From: a virus
Length of the DNA: 40,700 nucleotides
Reading direction: 5' to 3' (one strand)
IMG/VR virus record: IMGVR_UViG_3300037487_000539
Coordinates: 1-40,700 of that record
Shown here: positions 36,478 to 40,700 of the stretch, in pieces
Numbering within the stretch: the stretch's first letter is position 1
Layout: each line of letters opens with the position of its first letter
The notes under the pieces: model-generated
The model's input: only the letters and a program-made list of their open reading frames with translations
Database searches by the model: none
What the model was told of the DNA's origin: nothing
Program-made: the position numbers and the translations under genes

Positions 36478-37233
36478 GAGCGAGCCAAAGTCCGAGACAG
36501 AACCCTCACCATGGAGCGAGCCATGATCGCCGACAGAACCAGAGCTGAAGAGCGAGCCAAAATGCCTGACAGAACCGAGACGTGCGAGCGAGCCAAGGCG
36601 TCGGACAGAACCAAGTCATGAGAGCGAGCCATGCACTCTGACAGAACCAAGCTGCTGGAGCGAGCCATTGGCGACGACAGAACCATCACGTTCGAGCGAG
36701 CCAGAATACGAGACAGCACTATAGAGGGAGAGCGAGCCAATACCGCTGACAGAACCACCTTTTGCGAGCGAGCCAGGAGGCTTGACAGAACCATCACGAC
36801 GGAGCGAGCCATGAAGTTTGACAGAACCATGTTCGACGAGCGAGCCAATTCCGCTGACAGAACCACTTTTTGGGAGCGAGCCATGACGGATGACAGAACC
36901 CTTTGATCGGAGCGAGCCATTACTGGCGACAGCACCAGAATTCAAGAGCGAGCCATACGAGGTGACAGAACCAGCCGAGCGGAGCGAGCCATGATGGGAG
37001 ACAGAACCCTTTTATCGGAGCGAGCCACCAAGTGAGACAGAACCAAAACTGGGGAGCGAGCCATGTTCACGGACAGAACCACCGCCGCTGAGCGAGCCAC
37101 GATTTCGGACAGCACCAACCCCCCTGAGCGAGCCACGACCTTCGACAGAACCACAGTTCCAGAGCGAGCCACTACCCCCGACAGAACCAGCTTTCGCGAG
37201 CGAGCCAAAGATCGAGACTGAACCCTGCGACAA
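36478..37233 (+). repeat. TIGR-like dual-repeat guide array (21 units of 36 bp)
   Basis: Twenty-one perfect-length 36-bp units start 4 bases after the stop of the Tas-like gene. Each reads GAGCGAGCC + 9 variable bases + GACAGAACC + 9 variable bases. For unit n the first variable segment starts at 36487+36(n-1), the second at 36505+36(n-1). The first word is intact in all 21 units; the second varies only in unit 7 (GACAGCACT), 13 and 18 (GACAGCACC) and 21 (GACTGAACC). A decayed GAGCGCGGG follows. The first base after GAGCGAGCC is always A; after GACAGAACC it is A in 16 units. No reading frame is open through the array. It should yield 36-nt dual-guide RNAs with two 9-nt spacers each. Confidence 0.85.
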
Positions 37234-37237
37234 GAGC

Positions 37238-37276
37238 GCGGGGGCGTTGACTTCACCCCCGCCGTTGCACTACCGT
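37238..37276 (+). promoter_or_regulatory. Hairpin and possible promoter after the array
   Basis: GCGGGGG (37238-37244) and CCCCCGC (37256-37262) form a 7-bp hairpin around a loop that contains TTGACT (37247-37252); 18 bases later is TACCGT (37271-37276). It could end the array transcript or act as a promoter/operator for the regulator at 37297; the -10 is weak. Confidence 0.3.
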
Positions 37277-37296
37277 CACCCGATCAGGAGCACACC

Positions 37297-37518
37297 ATGA
37301 CCAAATCAACCGGCATTGACCTCGCCATTAAGCAGGCGGGGTCCATTTCGGCCCTCGCCCGTAAACTAAATATCAGCCATCAGGTTGTGAACCGCTGGCA
37401 CAAGCGCGGCTATGTCCCCGCCAAGCGGGCGCTGGAGATTGAGCTGCACTACGGCGTCCCCGCCCGTGATCTGGTCGAGCCCTCCCTGCTGCACATCGCC
37501 TCGCTCCTGACCTCGTGA
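37297..37518 (+). CDS. YdaS/Cro-like DNA-binding regulator
   Basis: A 73-residue helix-turn-helix protein: IDLAIKQAGSISALARKLNIS (8-28) and HQVVNRWHKRGYVPAKRALE (29-48) form the HTH and wing-like segment of the YdaS/Cro antitoxin-like family, followed by IELHYGVPARDLVEP. Typical length is 65-75. It should bind DNA as a dimer and repress or switch an early promoter, perhaps its own (TTGACT ... TACCGT) or that of the array. AGGAG lies upstream of the ATG; it lacks the common leader. The primase-helicase gene follows after eight bases. Confidence 0.75.
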   Translation: MTKSTGIDLAIKQAGSISALARKLNISHQVVNRWHKRGYVPAKRALEIELHYGVPARDLVEPSLLHIASLLTS

Positions 37519-37526
37519 CTTAGGTC

Positions 37527-39608
37527 ATGGCCAGCAACGTGTCCCCTATCTCGCCCCACGTCCGCCGCGTCGAGGCCCCCTCAGAGCTGCGGGAGTTACA
37601 GGGCTGGCTATGCTGGCGCAATGAACACCACCCCGGCGAGGCCAAGGCCCGCAAGGTGCCGTACTACGTCACCGGCCAACGTCGCTATGGCAAGCAGGGT
37701 GCGCCCGAGGACCGGGCCAAGATGACCACCTTCGCGGCAGCGCGAGACGCGGCAGCGCGCCTCGGCTTTGACGGCGTTGGGCTGGCGCTCATGCCCGAAT
37801 GGGGCATCACCGCGCTGGACTTTGACCACTGCGTAGACAGTGACGGCAGACTACCTCCCGAGGTCGAGGACATCGTCAGTCGGACCTATGCCGAGTACAG
37901 CCCCAGCGGCAACGGGGTGCGGGCCTTCGTTCGCGGCGTGCTGGGCAACCACAAGAGCCACAAGGACGCCAACAACGACTACGGTTTTGAATTGTTCAGT
38001 AGCTCAGGTTTTGTGACCTTTACGGGCAACATCCTGCCCTACACCGAGGCTCTGGGGCTGGAGGACTTCGTCGCGCCGGTTGACGAGCGCGTCATCAACC
38101 TCTCGCAGCAGCGCTTTGGGCCGACGCACGCCGCGCCCACCGGTTCCGACGACTTCCTTGACAACTACGAGCCGCCCCTCGGCCTGCGGGCGGCTGACAT
38201 CGAGGCCCTGCTCTCGGACCTCGACCCCGGCATGGGCCGCGAGGGCTGGATACAGGTCGGCATGGCCCTCCACCACGAGCTGGGCTCCGAGGGTCTGGAC
38301 GTGTGGGACGACTGGTCGAGCGGCGGGGCGCAGTACCCCGGCTCCGACGGCCTGCGCGCGCAGTGGGACAGCTTCGACCGGCGAGACCCGAACGGGCGTC
38401 GCATCACGATGCGGACGGTCAAGAAGATGAGCGCCGACGTCAGAGCGCAACGGGGGGAACAGCCAAGGTCTTTTGACCAGATCAACCGCGCCGCCGAAGA
38501 AGCGCGGGCCGAGACGGCGGGTCGAGAACACGACCCCGACCGCTTCGCCTCATCCACTGACTGGGCGGGCCGCTTCCACGTCTACTCCGGTGACGAGTTC
38601 TCGCAGCGCCCGCCGGTCGAGTTTATGATCAAGGGCGTCCTGCCCGAGCAGGCCGACTTGATCGTCGTCTACGGGGCCAGCGGCTCCGGCAAATCGTTCA
38701 TGGTGCTGGACATGGCCATGGCCCTCGTTCGAGACGTGCCGTGGCGCGAACGGAAGGTCCGACGTAAAAGGGTGCTTTACATAGCCGCCGAGGGCGGCGG
38801 CGGCGTCGCCCAGCGGCTGCGGGCCTACAGTCAGCACCACGGGGTCAGTCTTAAGGACATTCCGCTGGGGGTCATCCACGACGCGCCCAACCTCATGGTC
38901 GAGGACGACGTGACGGCGCTCGTGCAGGCGATCATTGACGCAGGCGGCGCGGACCTGATCATCATCGACACGCTGGCGCAGGCCACGCCGGGGGCCAACG
39001 AGAACAGCGGCGAGGACATGGGGCTGGCGCTGAAGCACACCCGCGCCATCCGCAAGGCCACCGGCGCGGTGATCATGCTGGTCGCCCATACGGGCAAGGA
39101 CCAAGCCAAGGGCATACGCGGCTGGTCTGGTTTAAACGCTGCGTCGGACACGTCCATTGAGGTCTTCCGGCCCGAGGACAGTGACGCGCGCCTGCTGAAG
39201 GTGACCAAGCAGAAGGACGGTCGCGACGACCTGTCGTGGGGCTTCAAGCTGGAGAGCGTGCTTATCGGTCTGGACAGTGACGGCGAGGAGATCACGTCGC
39301 TGGTCGTGACGGAGGCCGAGGTGCCGGTGGCCGCGCCGAAGGAGCCCAAGGGCGTGCGCAAGATGGGCGGCTGGGAGCGGGCCGTCATGGACTACATCCA
39401 GACGCTGGGTGTTGGGTTCACGGGCGCGCCGCTGCAGGAACTGATCGACGGCGTCGCGGCAGGCGTGCCGGGGCCAGAGGGCAGCGAGCGCGACTTGCGC
39501 AAGCAGAACACCCTGCGCGCCATCAAGTCCCTGACCAAGGGCCTGAACGCGCCCCTGTTCCTTGAGAACGGCTACGTTTCTTTTGGAGAGCTGCTCTTTC
39601 CCGATTGA
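37527..39608 (+). CDS. Primase-helicase fusion protein
   Basis: A 693-residue protein. Residues 20-180 form a primase-polymerase-like N-terminus with GWLCWRNE, ITALDFDHC (94-102, Asp98/Asp100), and YSPSGNGVRAFVRG (124-137), as in archaeo-eukaryotic type phage primases. Residues 222-300 match a PriCT-2 domain (DIEALLSDLDPGMGREGWIQ, VGMALHHELG, LRAQWDSFDRR). Residues 365-560 are a RecA-like helicase: VYGASGSGKS (381-390) is Walker A and LIIIDTLAQ (477-485) Walker B, then VIMLVAHTGKDQAKGIRG. The C-terminal 130 residues appear to be a winged-helix partner domain. It likely starts and drives phage DNA replication. No polymerase is seen in the window. Confidence 0.85.
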   Translation: MASNVSPISPHVRRVEAPSELRELQGWLCWRNEHHPGEAKARKVPYYVTGQRRYGKQGAPEDRAKMTTFAAARDAAARLGFDGVGLALMPEWGITALDFDHCVDSDGRLPPEVEDIVSRTYAEYSPSGNGVRAFVRGVLGNHKSHKDANNDYGFELFSSSGFVTFTGNILPYTEALGLEDFVAPVDERVINLSQQRFGPTHAAPTGSDDFLDNYEPPLGLRAADIEALLSDLDPGMGREGWIQVGMALHHELGSEGLDVWDDWSSGGAQYPGSDGLRAQWDSFDRRDPNGRRITMRTVKKMSADVRAQRGEQPRSFDQINRAAEEARAETAGREHDPDRFASSTDWAGRFHVYSGDEFSQRPPVEFMIKGVLPEQADLIVVYGASGSGKSFMVLDMAMALVRDVPWRERKVRRKRVLYIAAEGGGGVAQRLRAYSQHHGVSLKDIPLGVIHDAPNLMVEDDVTALVQAIIDAGGADLIIIDTLAQATPGANENSGEDMGLALKHTRAIRKATGAVIMLVAHTGKDQAKGIRGWSGLNAASDTSIEVFRPEDSDARLLKVTKQKDGRDDLSWGFKLESVLIGLDSDGEEITSLVVTEAEVPVAAPKEPKGVRKMGGWERAVMDYIQTLGVGFTGAPLQELIDGVAAGVPGPEGSERDLRKQNTLRAIKSLTKGLNAPLFLENGYVSFGELLFPD

Positions 39609-39656
39609 CCCCTTCAACGCAATGGGTGCATGGTATTTTCAACAAGGAGACCTGAC

Positions 39657-39932
39657 GTGAGAAGCCCAGATTATTACCGGATGCTGTCCGACGAGGAGCT
39701 GCTGCTCCACGGCAAGGAGGCCACGACCTACACCGACGAGTTCGTCGTGGCGCTGATCGAGCGCTTTGAGGACATGGTGGAGTTGGCGTCGTCGTCGGCC
39801 TACCGCGAGGACACACTGCAAGATCGCGTCGAAGACCTCGACGGCCAGATTGAAGACCTTGAGTGCCGCATCGCGGACCTTGAGCAGGAGGTCGTCGCTA
39901 TGGCGGCGCAAATCAAAGAGCAGGAGACCTGA
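39657..39932 (+). CDS. Coiled-coil protein of unknown function
   Basis: A 91-residue protein starting at GTG 39657, chosen because AAGGAGACCTGAC lies directly upstream. The C-terminal half is a strong coiled coil (LQDRVEDLDGQIEDLECRIA, DLEQEVVAMAAQIKEQE). The N-terminal half (SPDYYRMLSDEELLLHGKEA) is helical and acidic. The stop codon lies within the leader of the next gene. No family recognised. Confidence 0.6.
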   Translation: MRSPDYYRMLSDEELLLHGKEATTYTDEFVVALIERFEDMVELASSSAYREDTLQDRVEDLDGQIEDLECRIADLEQEVVAMAAQIKEQET

Positions 39933-39934
39933 CC

Positions 39935-40342
39935 ATGTATGAAATTAAGATTGCCGCCGCGAGCGTTAGCGAGTTGCGAGGCCGACTTCTGGCTCTTGTC
40001 GCCCAGATGACATTGGAGGCCAGCGTTGCGCCTAAGCCCGTGGCCGTTGCGCCTAAGCCCGTGGCCGTTGCGCCTAAGCCCGTGGCCGTTGCGCCTAAGC
40101 CCGTGGCCGTTGTGCCTGAGCCGGTGGTGGTTGTGCCTGAGCCGGTCGCCGAGGAGCCGGTCGCCGAGGAGATCACCTACGAGCAGGTGCGCACCGCGAT
40201 CCTGCAAGTGTCGGTCGGCGTGGGCCGCGAGGCCGTCGGCACCATCCTGCAGCACTTTGGCGCGACCCGGAACGCGCAGGAGATCGATCCCTCCCGCTAT
40301 CCCGAAGTGCTGGCGATGGCCAAGAAGACGCTGGAGGGTTGA
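39935..40342 (+). CDS. VAPKPVA-repeat protein
   Basis: A 135-residue protein. Residues 31-58 are four perfect heptapeptides VAPKPVA encoded by 21-bp tandem repeats (about 40025-40108), followed by two VVPEPVV-like units, a rigid Pro-rich linker. The C-terminal 55 residues (ITYEQVRTAILQVSVGVGRE, then AVGTILQHFGATRNAQEIDP and YPEVLAMAKKTLEG) form a small helical domain of a type often found near phage recombination genes; I cannot assign a function. The N-terminus (MYEIKIAAASVSELRGRLLALV) is helical. It could tether two partner proteins. Confidence 0.6.
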   Translation: MYEIKIAAASVSELRGRLLALVAQMTLEASVAPKPVAVAPKPVAVAPKPVAVAPKPVAVVPEPVVVVPEPVAEEPVAEEITYEQVRTAILQVSVGVGREAVGTILQHFGATRNAQEIDPSRYPEVLAMAKKTLEG

Positions 40343-40344
40343 CG

Positions 40345-40614
40345 ATGTGGCCCTTCAAAGACGCAAAGATGCTGCAGCGTGAGCTGGCCGAGCATCGGAC
40401 CTACCGGGAGGCGCAGCAGGCGGCAGCGCGCCACCTTGAAGAACGGCTGGCCGACGCCCGCTCCGCGCTGGCAATGGTGACCGTCAAGCGCGACGTTCTC
40501 GTGTTGCAGACGGAAATGCAGCGGCGTGAGATCGACAGGTTGAAGGCCACGCTGGCGGGGGCCTCTGTCCGAAACCCGAAGACGGGCCGATACGGGAGGG
40601 CGACCAATGTCTGA
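40345..40614 (+). CDS. Coiled-coil protein of unknown function
   Basis: An 89-residue protein (MWPFKDAKMLQRELAEHRTYREAQQAAARH...). Nearly all of it is a basic-acidic coiled coil, ending RNPKTGRYGRATNV. The ATG at 40345 follows GGAGG by 8 bases. It overlaps the next start by 8 bases. No family recognised. Confidence 0.55.
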   Translation: MWPFKDAKMLQRELAEHRTYREAQQAAARHLEERLADARSALAMVTVKRDVLVLQTEMQRREIDRLKATLAGASVRNPKTGRYGRATNV

Positions 40615-40700
40615 GGCCAATCATGCTAAGATGAGCCCCTCCGGCGCGCACCGCTGGATGCGCTGCCCGGCGTCCCTGCTCCTTGAGCAGACGCTGCCCG
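40607..40700 (+). CDS. DUF2800/RecB-like nuclease (partial)
   Basis: Only 31 residues lie in the window, but MSPSGAHRWMRCPASLLLEQ (9-28) is the typical N-terminal phrase of the DUF2800 family of phage RecB/Cas4-like exonucleases, in which the Cys and the following Glu are part of the conserved pattern. The catalytic core would be outside the window. An AGGGCG stretch precedes the ATG at 40607, and the gene overlaps the previous one, consistent with one early operon. Confidence 0.65.
   Translation, partial: MSEANHAKMSPSGAHRWMRCPASLLLEQTLP

Noticed and set aside
36478-37233. CRISPR array
   Set aside because: Repeats are 9 nt and of two alternating kinds, spacers are 9 nt, and there are no cas genes. 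This does not fit CRISPR.
36478-37233. Iteron-type origin
   Set aside because: Iterons are conserved along their whole length, whereas here half of every unit is variable and the other half alternates between two words.
36438-37256. Minus-strand open frames (165 and 104 codons, MARSxxxVLS repeats), a GSL/GSV frame and a plus-strand ERAxxxDRT frame over the array
   Set aside because: The 36-bp period is a multiple of three, so every frame shows a peptide repeat. Every frame I read is broken by stops in the variable segments (for example TGA in unit 13 for the ARS frame, TAA in unit 15 for the GSL frame, TGA in units 4, 12 and 16 on the plus strand), so no protein spans the array.

Overview
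The window is a 40.7 kb piece of a double-stranded DNA phage (or prophage) genome, high in G+C, with a short-tailed (podovirus) structural module of the kind seen in phage SU10 and P22 relatives. No host gene, rRNA or tRNA is recognisable. The host is probably a Gram-negative bacterium with G+C-rich DNA; an alphaproteobacterium would fit the style of the genes, but that is inference only.

Minus strand, 1-26.7 kb: one long, tightly packed morphogenesis and lysis cluster, transcribed right to left. From its promoter side it holds the terminase large subunit, a large portal with a Gln/Ala-rich coiled-coil tail, a GroES-like co-chaperonin, a scaffold, capsid and capsid-associated proteins, two connector/adaptor proteins, tail-fibre genes, three paralogous RCC1-type beta-propeller genes, a sulfotransferase-TPR-glycosyltransferase fusion, a lysis cassette (holin candidates, M15 endolysin, secreted protein) and a P22 gp10-like tail protein that runs off the left edge. 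Most neighbours are coupled by ATGA, TAATG or TGATG overlaps, and these overlaps fix many of the starts. The RCC1 region carries clear marks of duplication, including a remnant of a chaperone-like gene between two propeller genes.

Middle, 26.7-30.9 kb: a non-coding region with four 14-bp tandem repeats separates the late genes from a block of five small plus-strand genes, one of them SprT-like. That block sits between the terminase large subunit and an Sf6-type terminase small subunit, both on the minus strand. A strong intrinsic terminator lies between the plus block and the small terminase. A second structured region (30380-30854), rich in GCAAC/GTTGC words and with two large hairpins, lies between divergent genes and may be an origin or control region.

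Plus strand, 30.9-40.7 kb: early genes for DNA metabolism and regulation: a UvrD-type helicase, a pentapeptide-repeat protein, a stand-alone DnaA domain IV protein, a YdaS/Cro-like regulator, a primase-helicase and the start of a DUF2800-type nuclease. Sixteen plus-strand genes share an extended ribosome-binding leader, GGAGACCTGAC just before the start codon, often preceded by related hairpins.

The most striking locus is 35625-37233. A 282-residue protein with an IS110/Nop-like core is followed after 4 bases by 21 perfect 36-bp units. Each unit has two alternating 9-nt constant words (GAGCGAGCC and GACAGAACC) that separate two 9-nt variable segments. This matches the architecture of TIGR-Tas RNA-guided systems, with a nuclease-less Tas protein (TasA type).
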